Shown here piece after piece: positions 1 through 6,854 of a stretch of 24,813 nucleotides of DNA. A program made the position numbers and the translations under genes. Position 1 is the first letter of the stretch; each line of letters starts with the position of its first letter. Source of the DNA: Bacillota bacterium (lineage in GTDB: Bacteria; Bacillota; Clostridia; Christensenellales; Aristaeellaceae); contig JAEVYX010000093.1 of assembly GCA_023392515.1 (NCBI GenBank), positions 1-24,813 on the forward strand, given 5' to 3'. The notes below the pieces were generated by a model that was not told the DNA's origin, made no database searches, and saw only the letters and a list, made by a program, of their open reading frames with translations.

Positions 1-627
1 GGAGAGCCTGCCAAAAAGGAATACCGGCATTTCCGCATCCGCACAGTGGAAGGCCCCAACGATTTTGCATCCATGAATGAGGTGCTGGGCAGGCGTTTTA
101 CCCATGGCCTGGAGGAAATCAAGGAGCGGGAGGCGGCGGGCCAGCCACTGATTGGCGGCCGGTTTTCAGATCTTCCCGATTTGGTGCTCATCGACGGCGG
201 ACCGGAACAATTGGCCTTTGCAAGGCGTGCTATGTTGAATGCCGGGGCCGAGGTTCCCATGTTTGGGTTGGCCAAGCGGCTGGAGGAAATCTATCTGCCG
301 GACAACCCCGTTCCCATTTTGCTGGACCGGCACTCTCCCGCCCTTCACCTGATACAGCGCATACGGGACGAGGCGCACCGCTTTGCCATCACCCACCACA
401 GAGCGCTTAGGACCAAGGAAGGCGTTCACAGCCAGCTGGAAAACATTCCGGGCATTGGGCCGGCTAGGCGCAAAACCCTTCTCAAGCATTTCCATACCTT
501 GCAGGCCATAAAAGAAGCATCCTTGGAGCAGCTTCTTGCCGCGCCGGGCATGACAAAGCCTGCGGCGGAGGCGGTGCTGCGCTGGGTGGAAGAAAAGAAC
601 AAGAACGCGGCGCCTACTGTTTCTTAA
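1..627 (+). CDS. uvrC: UvrABC excinuclease subunit C, C-terminal part (5' truncated by the window edge)
   Basis: The reading frame is open from base 1, so the start lies outside the window; 208 residues of a protein that is usually about 600 long are visible. UvrC makes both incisions around bulky DNA lesions during nucleotide excision repair, working with UvrB. The visible part begins in the conserved GPNDFASM(N/R)EVL stretch, continues through the RNase H-like 5'-incision nuclease domain (VLIDGG with its catalytic Asp near visible residue 65, and DEAHRFAITHHR with its catalytic His near 126), and ends in the double helix-hairpin-helix DNA-binding domain (IPGIGPARRKTLL, then AAPGMTKPAAEAVL). 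The family assignment is secure from these motifs. The gene ends convergently against pgsA; the stop codons overlap in a TTAA at 624-627. Confidence 0.96.
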   Translation, partial: GEPAKKEYRHFRIRTVEGPNDFASMNEVLGRRFTHGLEEIKEREAAGQPLIGGRFSDLPDLVLIDGGPEQLAFARRAMLNAGAEVPMFGLAKRLEEIYLPDNPVPILLDRHSPALHLIQRIRDEAHRFAITHHRALRTKEGVHSQLENIPGIGPARRKTLLKHFHTLQAIKEASLEQLLAAPGMTKPAAEAVLRWVEEKNKNAAPTVS

Positions 628-1187
628 CTGCGCTTCGGCTCTTTTATCAGTTTCCTGTAGGCGCTGCGGCTGTAAAATACAAGGGCGACCAGGGTCAATA
701 CCACGGAGATCCAGAGCAGAACAAGATCCGGGTGGAAGGGCCAGGCGGAAAAGGAATCGTGGAAAAAGGATAGCACGAGGGCGGCGATAAAAGTGACCTG
801 GGCGGCTTTCCCTACCAGCTCGCTGTAGACGACAATCCCCTTTTTGTACATATAAATGCCGCCGACCACCATGATGCATTCCTTGGCGGCTACGATCATA
901 ACCGCAGGCCAGGGAAGCACCCCGGTAATAGCCTGGGATAGAAGTGCGGTAATAATCATCAATTTATCAGCCAAAGGGTCCATCAATTTTCCGAAGTTGG
1001 TGATGAGATGGTACTTGCGGGCAATGTGCCCGTCCAGCCAATCTGTAAAGCTTGCCATAAGAAATACGCCCAGTGCCCAGAACCGGAGATTGCAGCAATA
1101 CAACACTACAAATACCGGGATCAGCGCCATGCGCATTAATGTCAATACATTTGGTACATTCCATATGTTTTCCCGGGGCTTGTTCAT
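624..1187 (-). CDS. pgsA: CDP-diacylglycerol--glycerol-3-phosphate 3-phosphatidyltransferase
   Basis: This integral membrane enzyme transfers the phosphatidyl group of CDP-diacylglycerol to glycerol-3-phosphate, the committed step to phosphatidylglycerol and cardiolipin. The complete CDP-alcohol phosphatidyltransferase signature D-x2-D-G-x2-A-R-x8-G-x3-D-x3-D is visible at residues 49-74 (DWLDGHIARKYH...GKLMDPLAD), flanked by several hydrophobic membrane segments. The 187-residue length is normal for PgsA. The open frame extends further upstream, but ATG 1187 is preceded by GAAGGAGG at good spacing and gives the typical N-terminus (NIWNVPNVLTLMR), so I chose it. Other CDP-alcohol transferases such as phosphatidylserine or cardiolipin synthases share the motif; size and N-terminus favour PgsA. 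Confidence 0.93.
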   Translation of the reverse strand: MNKPRENIWNVPNVLTLMRMALIPVFVVLYCCNLRFWALGVFLMASFTDWLDGHIARKYHLITNFGKLMDPLADKLMIITALLSQAITGVLPWPAVMIVAAKECIMVVGGIYMYKKGIVVYSELVGKAAQVTFIAALVLSFFHDSFSAWPFHPDLVLLWISVVLTLVALVFYSRSAYRKLIKEPKRS

Positions 1188-1423
1188 GGGAGAATATGCC
1201 TCCTTCAAAGCGTTGGGCATAATACAGATTAGTGATAGTATAGCATATTTTTGCAGATTTGGGAGTATTACTGCCAGGAAAATGGATTTTCCTGTTTCAA
1301 AGGTACGATTTCCTGTTTGAATGATGAAAAATAGCTGCCTGCATGTTCTGTGAAATGTGCAGGCCATTTTGTATAAATATGCTGCCAGTTTCCCTGAAAT
1401 TATTCAAAAGAGGGGAGTAACGG
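1188..1423. other. Divergent intergenic region with two inverted repeats
   Basis: This stretch separates pgsA (minus) from the XRE-cupin operon (plus). It carries a perfect 8-base inverted repeat, CAGGAAAA at 1275-1282 and TTTTCCTG at 1287-1294, and a second one, GCCTGCA at 1337-1343 and TGCAGGC at 1358-1364. Neither lies behind a gene that would need a terminator, since both neighbouring genes start here. They could be operators or leader hairpins. No small gene is evident. Confidence 0.4.
1237..1245 (-). promoter_or_regulatory. Extended -10 promoter of pgsA
   Basis: On the minus strand TGC-TATACT forms an extended -10 element about 50 bases upstream of the pgsA start. No convincing -35 box lies at the right distance, which is usual for extended -10 promoters. 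Confidence 0.5.
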
Positions 1424-1452
1424 TTGCATCAAAGCGGTTCGTCGTGTATACT
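1424..1452 (+). promoter_or_regulatory. SigA-type promoter of the XRE-cupin operon
   Basis: TTGCAT (1424-1429), a 17-base spacer and TATACT (1447-1452) lie 46 bases upstream of the GTG start. The ribosome-binding site AAGGAGGT (1483-1490) is near perfect. Confidence 0.75.
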
Positions 1453-1498
1453 ATGCGTAATAATTCGCCAGAAGCGGAGTACAAGGAGGTGCTAAGCT

Positions 1499-2056
1499 GT
1501 GTCCGATCAAGTGAGGCAGATAGCCATGCGCATATCCGACTTGCGTGAAATCTCGGACTACACCGTCGCACAGATGGCAAATGCGTGTGAAGTGTCCGAG
1601 GAGGATTACCGCGCTTACGAAAGTGGGGAAACCGATATCCCCATCAGCTTTCTGCTCAAGCTCAATGAAGTCTTTCATGTAGATATGACCGAGCTATTGA
1701 CCGGGGAAGCTCCGCGCCTGAACCTCTACAGCGTCACACGTGCCGGCAAAGGCCAAGATATCTTACGGGCAGACCATTATATTTATAAAAACCTGGCCTA
1801 TAATTTTTCGCACCGGAAGATTGAGCCGCTGTATGTGGTTGTTCCTACTACCGCCAACAGGGAATTGCATCCTAACAGCCATGCGGGGCAGGAGTTCGAC
1901 TATATCCTGGAGGGTGTCATGCGCATCGTGGTGGACGGCCACGAGGTGATTTTGAACCCGGGCGACAGTATCTATTACGATTCCAGCCTGCCCCATGCCA
2001 TGCAGGCCAAGGGAGAAAAGCCGGTGCATTTTCTGGCCATGGTGATTCCTGAATAA
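1499..2056 (+). CDS. XRE-family transcriptional regulator with C-terminal cupin sensor domain
   Basis: The 185-residue protein has an N-terminal helix-turn-helix of the XRE/Cro type (about residues 6-65; TVAQMANACEVSEEDYRAYESGETDIP) and a C-terminal cupin_2 barrel (about 105-183). Likely metal or ligand residues are the two His of ELHPNSHAGQEF, its Glu, and the His of SLPHAMQ, with the turn NPGDSIYYD. Such proteins are cytoplasmic regulators that sense a small metabolite through the cupin. It starts with GTG behind AAGGAGGT at 8 bases. The acyl-CoA synthetase starts 25 bases downstream, so the two form an operon, and the regulator probably controls its own operon in response to the acid or acyl-CoA handled by the enzyme. 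That last point is inference; the ligand is unknown. Confidence 0.9.
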   Translation: MSDQVRQIAMRISDLREISDYTVAQMANACEVSEEDYRAYESGETDIPISFLLKLNEVFHVDMTELLTGEAPRLNLYSVTRAGKGQDILRADHYIYKNLAYNFSHRKIEPLYVVVPTTANRELHPNSHAGQEFDYILEGVMRIVVDGHEVILNPGDSIYYDSSLPHAMQAKGEKPVHFLAMVIPE

Positions 2057-2081
2057 TCGCCATTTGAAGGAGCCGAAGAAA

Positions 2082-3722
2082 ATGCTTGCTGATCGCTATG
2101 TGCGCATGGATTTTACCTCCCAGGAGGATTTCGAAAAGAACTTTTCCCTTCATATTCCTGATCGATTCAACTTTGCTTACGATATTGTAGACGAATACGC
2201 CAAACAATCCCCCGACAAGTTGGCCATGGTATGGTGCAATGTGGCGGGGGAAGAGCGCACTTTTACATTTTCCGATATGCGGCGCTTGTCTGATAAGGCG
2301 GCAAACTATTTCCGGTCCCTGGGCCTTCAAAAGGGCGATCCGGTGATGCTGGTTTTAAAGCGCCGCTACGAATATTGGATTTGCGCCCTGGCGCTCATGA
2401 AGCTGGGATGCATTCTGATTCCCGCTACCTATCAGCTGGCGAAGAAGGACATTGTTTACCGCTGTGAGGCGGCTTCCATCCGGGCCATCATTACCGTGTT
2501 TGAGGATGAGGTCATGGGCCATGTGGAAGCGGCCATGCCGGAGTGCAAGACTTTGCGCCATATCCTGACCCTGGGGGACCGGCCGGGCTGGGAAAACCTT
2601 TTGAAGGGCATTGACAGGGGGTCCGAGGAATTTGTGCCGCCTGAAGATTTGCCCCAAAATGAAGACATCCTCATGATGTATTTTACCAGCGGCACCACCG
2701 GCATGCCGAAGATGGCCGTTCACAATTACATCTATCCCCTGGCACAAATCCCCACAGCGGCTTACTGGCATAACCTTGACGATACTTCCCTGCACATTGC
2801 CGTTGCGGATACCGGCTGGGCCAAGGCGGGCTGGGGCAAAATTTACGGGCAATGGATTTGCGGTGCGGCGCTTTTCGTATACGATATGGAGCGCTTTATC
2901 GCAAAGGATATGCTAAGCGTGCTGGCAAAGCACCATGTCACCAGCTTTTGCGCTCCGCCCACGGTCTACCGCTTCCTCATCAAGGAAGACTTGGCCTCTT
3001 ATGACCTGAGCGCATTAAAGTGGGCAAATACCGCAGGGGAGCCTCTCAACCCCGAGGTATTCAACCAGTTCTATAAAGCTACGGGTATCAAAATTCACGA
3101 GGCATTCGGCCAGAGCGAGACGACGCCGCTGCTCATGACCACCAAATGGATGGAGCCCCGCCTGGGCTCCACGGGCCGGCCTTCCCCCGCCTATGATATT
3201 GATCTGGTGGATGCCGAGGGGAATATGGTGGAGGATGGCGTAGAGGGCGAAATCGTCATCCGGCTTGATAAGGGCTTGCCGCCGGGGCTTTTCCGGGGCT
3301 ATTACCGGAATGAGGAGCGCACACGGGATGCCTTCCGGGGGAATATGTACCACACCGGAGACATGGCCTGGCGCGATGTGGACGGCTATTATTACTTCAT
3401 CGGCAGGAGCGACGACGTCATCAAGTCCTCCGGATACCGCATTGGCCCCTTTGAGGTGGAAAGCGCGTTGATGGAGCATCCATCGGTGCTGGAATGCGCC
3501 ATTACTGCCGTGCCGGACCCGGATCGGGGCCAGGTGGTGAAGGCCACTATCGTATTGGCCAAAGGATATGTGGCATCCCAGGCACTGGTGAAGGAACTGC
3601 AAAACCATGTAAAAAGGGCCACCGCGCCCTACAAATATCCCCGGATCATCGAGTTTGTGGAGGAACTGCCCAAAACGCTCAGCGGAAAAATCCAGCGGGG
3701 AAAAATCCGGGACGGTAAATAA
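2082..3722 (+). CDS. AMP-forming acyl-CoA synthetase (ANL superfamily, acetyl/medium-chain type)
   Basis: The enzyme activates a carboxylic acid with ATP to an acyl-adenylate and then to an acyl-CoA in the cytoplasm. All core ANL motifs are present in the 546 residues: the phosphate loop FTSGTTGMPK (201-210), GQSET (343-347), the hinge TGD (425-427) with GRSDDVIKSSGYRIGPFEVES, and the catalytic Lys536 in LSGKIQRGKIR. I start it at ATG 2082 because GAAGGAG (2066-2072) lies 9 bases upstream; an in-frame TTG at 2064 would overlap that site. Overall layout resembles the medium-chain acyl-CoA synthetase/acetyl-CoA synthetase-like clade rather than true Acs, which is about 650 residues. The substrate cannot be read from sequence. 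Pairing with an XRE-cupin regulator recurs in anaerobic Bacillota and suggests substrate-responsive control. Confidence 0.92.
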   Translation: MLADRYVRMDFTSQEDFEKNFSLHIPDRFNFAYDIVDEYAKQSPDKLAMVWCNVAGEERTFTFSDMRRLSDKAANYFRSLGLQKGDPVMLVLKRRYEYWICALALMKLGCILIPATYQLAKKDIVYRCEAASIRAIITVFEDEVMGHVEAAMPECKTLRHILTLGDRPGWENLLKGIDRGSEEFVPPEDLPQNEDILMMYFTSGTTGMPKMAVHNYIYPLAQIPTAAYWHNLDDTSLHIAVADTGWAKAGWGKIYGQWICGAALFVYDMERFIAKDMLSVLAKHHVTSFCAPPTVYRFLIKEDLASYDLSALKWANTAGEPLNPEVFNQFYKATGIKIHEAFGQSETTPLLMTTKWMEPRLGSTGRPSPAYDIDLVDAEGNMVEDGVEGEIVIRLDKGLPPGLFRGYYRNEERTRDAFRGNMYHTGDMAWRDVDGYYYFIGRSDDVIKSSGYRIGPFEVESALMEHPSVLECAITAVPDPDRGQVVKATIVLAKGYVASQALVKELQNHVKRATAPYKYPRIIEFVEELPKTLSGKIQRGKIRDGK

Positions 3723-3730
3723 ACAAAGCA

Positions 3731-3766
3731 AGCGATCCTTCACTTTTGTGGGGGATCGTTTTTTTA
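3731..3766 (+). terminator. Intrinsic terminator after the acyl-CoA synthetase
   Basis: CGATCC (3733-3738) pairs with GGATCG (3753-3758), extended by weak outer pairs, and is followed directly by a run of seven T. Confidence 0.85.
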
Positions 3767-3956
3767 TGCCCAACGCACCTTGGTTACGGAAAGAATGTAT
3801 GGTCTGGACGTTTTTTGACCAACCTGAAATGGGTGGAGGCTGAAATACAGCCTGTATACAAAATGCAGGATGGAAAAATCAATTATGCAAAAACTTTTTA
3901 AAACACGGTGTTTCCAGCAGGAACGGACGAAAATTTGTAGAATAGAATAGATAACC
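3767..3956. other. Non-coding gap upstream of the aminotransferase
   Basis: No gene is recognised. The stretch holds a small hairpin (AGGCTG at 3837-3842, CAGCCT at 3848-3853) and a 13-base near-perfect palindrome, AAACAC-g-GTGTTT (3901-3913), that could be an operator. TAGAAT-like -10 candidates occur at 3938-3953 without a good -35 box. No T-box signature (AGGGTGGNACCGCG) was found. Confidence 0.35.
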
Positions 3957-4040
3957 ATGCAAAGGAAGGCCGCAATGGAGCTGCCATGTAGGGGCGCTTG
4001 CGGCTACAATTGCGGGCCGTACCCCTCAGGCATCCAATAA
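3957..4040 (+). CDS. Possible 27-residue Cys-containing leader or small peptide
   Basis: An ATG at 3957 opens a 27-codon frame ending in TAA at 4038, only 18 bases before the aminotransferase start. A second in-frame ATG at 3975 has AAGGAAGG upstream (3962-3969) and would give 21 residues. The product contains CRGACGYNC, three Cys at four-residue spacing, followed by GPYPSG. I do not recognise a family. It may be a regulatory leader, a real small protein, or chance. Composition (Cys, Gly, Tyr, Pro) is unusual for random sequence, but no comparative evidence is available. Confidence 0.22.
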   Translation: MQRKAAMELPCRGACGYNCGPYPSGIQ

Positions 4041-4058
4041 TCGTCAGGAGGAATCCCC

Positions 4059-5258
4059 ATGCCGCTTTCCCTTTCCGAAATGTGTCAGTCTATCGCCCCG
4101 TCCATCACATTGAGCATTGACGCCAAGGCCAAAGAAATGAAGAGACAGGGCCTTGATGTGATTGGTTTCGGGGCTGGCGAACCGGACTATGATACCCCCG
4201 CTGCTATCCGTGAAGCTGCCAAAGAAGCCCTTGACCAGGGCATGACCCGGTACACTCCCTCCGAGGGCACCTTGGCGCTGCGCCAGGCCATCTGTGACAA
4301 GCTCCTGCGGGACAACGGTTTACGCTATACCCCCTTTGAAATTATTGTATCCAACGGTGCCAAGCACTCTCTTTTTACCGTGTTTGCGGCCATATTAAAT
4401 CCGGGGGATGAGGTGCTTATCCCTTCGCCCTGCTGGGTCAGCTATCCTGAAATGGTGCGCATGGCGGGTGGCGTACCCGTTTATGTGCATACGGACGAGC
4501 ACACGAATTTTGTTCCCACAAGAGAGGCGCTGCTGGAAAAGATAACGGATCGGACCAAAGCGTTGATTATTACCAGCCCTTCCAACCCCAATGGCTGCGT
4601 GTGGAGCCTGGATGAACTGCAAATGGCTGCCGATTTGGCGGTGAAAAAGGGTTTTTATGTGGTCAGTGACGAAATCTATGAAAAGCTTTTGTATGATGGC
4701 CGCAAGCATATTTCCATCGCTTCCCTTGGCGAGGAAATCAAGGCCCAAACCTTTGTTGTCAATGGCGTAAGCAAAGCCTATGCCATGACCGGCTGGCGCA
4801 TTGGGTATGCCGCCGGCCCAAAGAATGCCATTGCAGCCATGGTAGGTTTCCAGAGCCATGCCACCTCCAACCCGAACAGCATCGCCCAGCATGCAGCGTT
4901 AAAGGCGCTGACGGGCGATCAAGGCTGCGTTACGGAAATGGCCGCCGCTTTTGAAAAGCGCAGGGATTTTATGGTGGAACGCATCAACCAGATACCCGGC
5001 TTAAGCTGTGTAAAGCCTGCGGGAGCCTTTTATGTCATGCTCAACATCCGGGCAATATTGGGCAAGCGCTTTCAGGGCCAAGTGATTCAGGGCAGTATGG
5101 ACTTTGCCCACCTCCTCCTGACCCAGAAAAACGTGGCGGTGGTGCCCGGTATCGCCTTTGAGGCGGACGGATTTTGCCGCTTAAGCTATGCCATAGGGCT
5201 GGAAGCCATCGCGGAGGGCCTGAACCGTATCGCCCAGTTTGTGGGCGAGCTGGAATAG
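4059..5258 (+). CDS. Class I/II aminotransferase, aspartate aminotransferase type
   Basis: This is a PLP enzyme that moves an amino group between an amino acid (probably aspartate) and 2-oxoglutarate in the cytoplasm. Fold-type I landmarks are all visible in the 399 residues: SNGAKHSLF (98-106), NPNG with Asn176, SDEIYEKLLYDG with Asp204 for the PLP ring nitrogen, GVSKAYAMTGWRIGY with Lys239 as the Schiff-base lysine, and Arg374 (CRLSYA) for the substrate carboxylate. ATG 4059 follows AGGAGG (4046-4051). The sequence resembles the AspB/subgroup Ib enzymes of Bacillus and Thermus. It lies 124 bases upstream of a putative Re-citrate synthase, which would use the oxaloacetate it can make. Aromatic or other specificities cannot be excluded. 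Confidence 0.9.
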   Translation: MPLSLSEMCQSIAPSITLSIDAKAKEMKRQGLDVIGFGAGEPDYDTPAAIREAAKEALDQGMTRYTPSEGTLALRQAICDKLLRDNGLRYTPFEIIVSNGAKHSLFTVFAAILNPGDEVLIPSPCWVSYPEMVRMAGGVPVYVHTDEHTNFVPTREALLEKITDRTKALIITSPSNPNGCVWSLDELQMAADLAVKKGFYVVSDEIYEKLLYDGRKHISIASLGEEIKAQTFVVNGVSKAYAMTGWRIGYAAGPKNAIAAMVGFQSHATSNPNSIAQHAALKALTGDQGCVTEMAAAFEKRRDFMVERINQIPGLSCVKPAGAFYVMLNIRAILGKRFQGQVIQGSMDFAHLLLTQKNVAVVPGIAFEADGFCRLSYAIGLEAIAEGLNRIAQFVGELE

Positions 5259-5321
5259 GGTTTCTCTTCTATCACGAAAGGAAAGATTGGGTTATATACG
5301 GATGCATCAATGAGGATGTGA

Positions 5322-5349
5322 AAAGAAACGTCCTTCTGGGCGTTTCTTT
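5322..5349 (+). terminator. 12-base-pair hairpin between aminotransferase and citrate synthase genes
   Basis: AAAGAAACGTCC (5322-5333) pairs with GGGCGTTTCTTT (5338-5349) around a TTCT loop, with one G-U pair. The 3' arm is T-rich. It may terminate or attenuate aminotransferase transcription, or act as a processing or stability element in a bicistronic message. Confidence 0.5.
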
Positions 5350-5382
5350 CATCATACAAGCGGAAAGGACGGGGTGAACTGC

Positions 5383-6777
5383 ATGTTGAAGTTCGACGCC
5401 AAGACCAATTTAATCCAGCAGGCGAAGTACAAATATACCCTCCAGGACATTAAAGAGCCTAACTTGTACCGGGAAATATTTGACTATGTATCCATTCCTA
5501 AAATCGCCTTTAACAACCGTCTGGTGCCCATCAACATGCCGGATGAAATATGGATCACCGACACCACTTTCCGTGATGGACAGCAAAGTGTATCTCCCTT
5601 TACCCCCGATCAGATTGTGGTGCTCTTCAAGCTGATGAGCCGCTTGGGCGGCCCTAAAGGCATTGTGCGTCAAAGCGAGTTTTTCGTCTATACGGAAAAG
5701 GATAAGGAAGCCCTGCGCCGCTGTCAGGACCTGGGGCTTCCCTTCCCCGAAATCACAACCTGGATCAGGGCCAATGAGAGCGATTTCAAACTGGTCAAGG
5801 ATGCAGGGGTAGCTGAAACGGGCATTCTCGTTTCCTGCAGCGATTACCATATTTTCAACAAGATGCACCTCACCCGCCGGCAGGCGGCGGATAAATACCT
5901 GGGCATTGTGAAATCCGCCCTGGACCATGGCATCAAGCCCCGCTGCCACTTTGAAGATATTACAAGGGCGGATTACTATGGCTTTGTGGTGCCCTTCGCC
6001 ACAGAACTGATGAAGCTTAGCAAGGAAAGCGGAATTCCCATCAAAATCCGTGCTTGCGATACCATGGGCTATGGCGTAAGCTATCCCGGCACAGCGCTGC
6101 CCCGCAGCGTACCGGGCATCATTTATGGGCTGCGCCACTATGCCGAGGTTCCTGCGGAGGATCTGGAATGGCACGGCCATAACGATTTTTACAAAGTGGT
6201 CAGCAATGCGGGAACGGCCTGGCTGTACGGCTGCGCCAGTATCAACTGTTCACTCCTAGGCATTGGGGAGCGCACGGGCAACTGCCCGCTGGAAGCCATG
6301 GCCATCGAGTATCAGGCCATGCGCGGCACGGCCGATGGCATGGATTTGAGCGCCATTACGGAAATTGCAGACTACATGGAAAGCGAGATCGGCATTGAAA
6401 TCAGCGCCCGTCAGCCTTTTGTGGGCCGCCATTTCAATGTGACGAGGGCGGGCATCCATGCTGACGGCATGCTCAAGGACGAGGAGATATATAACATCTT
6501 CGATACTACAAAGCTTCTAAACCGCCCCGCAACCGTGGCGGTGGACAGCCACAGCGGCCTGGCAGGCATCGCCCATTGGATGAACGGCTATTACAAGTTG
6601 AAGGGTGAGCACGCCATTCAAAAGCAGGACCCGCTGGTTCAGGCCATGAAAGTAAAGGTGGATGCCTTGTATGCCCAGGGCCGCAATACCGTAATGGGAG
6701 ACGAGGAACTGGAGCTGCTCACCCGTGCTTGCGATAAGGAGCGGTATGAAAGACTTGTATTCCACAAGAGCAAATAA
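5383..6777 (+). CDS. Probable Re-citrate synthase (homocitrate/isopropylmalate synthase family)
   Basis: This is a DRE-TIM metallolyase, 464 residues, cytoplasmic and divalent-metal dependent. Visible motifs are DTTFRDGQQ (60-68, catalytic Arg-Asp), the metal-binding HGHND (264-268), GIGERTGN (293-300) and RAGIHADG (355-362). There is no LeuA-type C-terminal allosteric domain. From memory, the lead-in EIWITDTTFRDGQQ and GGPKGIVRQSEFF match the clade that contains the Re-citrate synthase of Clostridium kluyveri, which condenses acetyl-CoA with oxaloacetate and replaces Si-citrate synthase in strict anaerobes. Database pipelines often label this clade 2-isopropylmalate synthase. The neighbouring aspartate-type aminotransferase fits a route from aspartate through oxaloacetate to citrate and glutamate. 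ATG 5383 has GGGGTGA close upstream; an in-frame GTG at 5374 is the alternative start. Family is certain, exact reaction is likely. Confidence 0.8.
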   Translation: MLKFDAKTNLIQQAKYKYTLQDIKEPNLYREIFDYVSIPKIAFNNRLVPINMPDEIWITDTTFRDGQQSVSPFTPDQIVVLFKLMSRLGGPKGIVRQSEFFVYTEKDKEALRRCQDLGLPFPEITTWIRANESDFKLVKDAGVAETGILVSCSDYHIFNKMHLTRRQAADKYLGIVKSALDHGIKPRCHFEDITRADYYGFVVPFATELMKLSKESGIPIKIRACDTMGYGVSYPGTALPRSVPGIIYGLRHYAEVPAEDLEWHGHNDFYKVVSNAGTAWLYGCASINCSLLGIGERTGNCPLEAMAIEYQAMRGTADGMDLSAITEIADYMESEIGIEISARQPFVGRHFNVTRAGIHADGMLKDEEIYNIFDTTKLLNRPATVAVDSHSGLAGIAHWMNGYYKLKGEHAIQKQDPLVQAMKVKVDALYAQGRNTVMGDEELELLTRACDKERYERLVFHKSK

Positions 6778-6798
6778 ATAAGCCATTATAGCGCAAAA

Positions 6799-6824
6799 CA
6801 GCCGCCGGATATTTCCGGCGGCTG
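6799..6824. terminator. Bidirectional terminator between convergent genes
   Basis: A perfect 11-base stem, CAGCCGCCGGA (6799-6809) with TCCGGCGGCTG (6814-6824), closes a TATT loop. The minus-strand side is followed by TTTT, so it best serves the GGDEF gene, but it also lies 22 bases after the citrate synthase gene. Confidence 0.8.
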
Positions 6825-6854
6825 CTGCATGATATCATCTTCATGCTTTGACAC

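Noticed and set aside
1297..1370. Intrinsic terminator reading rightward (GCCTGCA/TGCAGGC followed by CATTTT)
   Set aside because: No gene on the plus strand ends here; both neighbouring genes start in this region, so an operator or leader role is as likely.
3767..4058. T-box riboswitch ahead of the aminotransferase
   Set aside because: The conserved T-box sequence and an antiterminator/terminator pair are missing.
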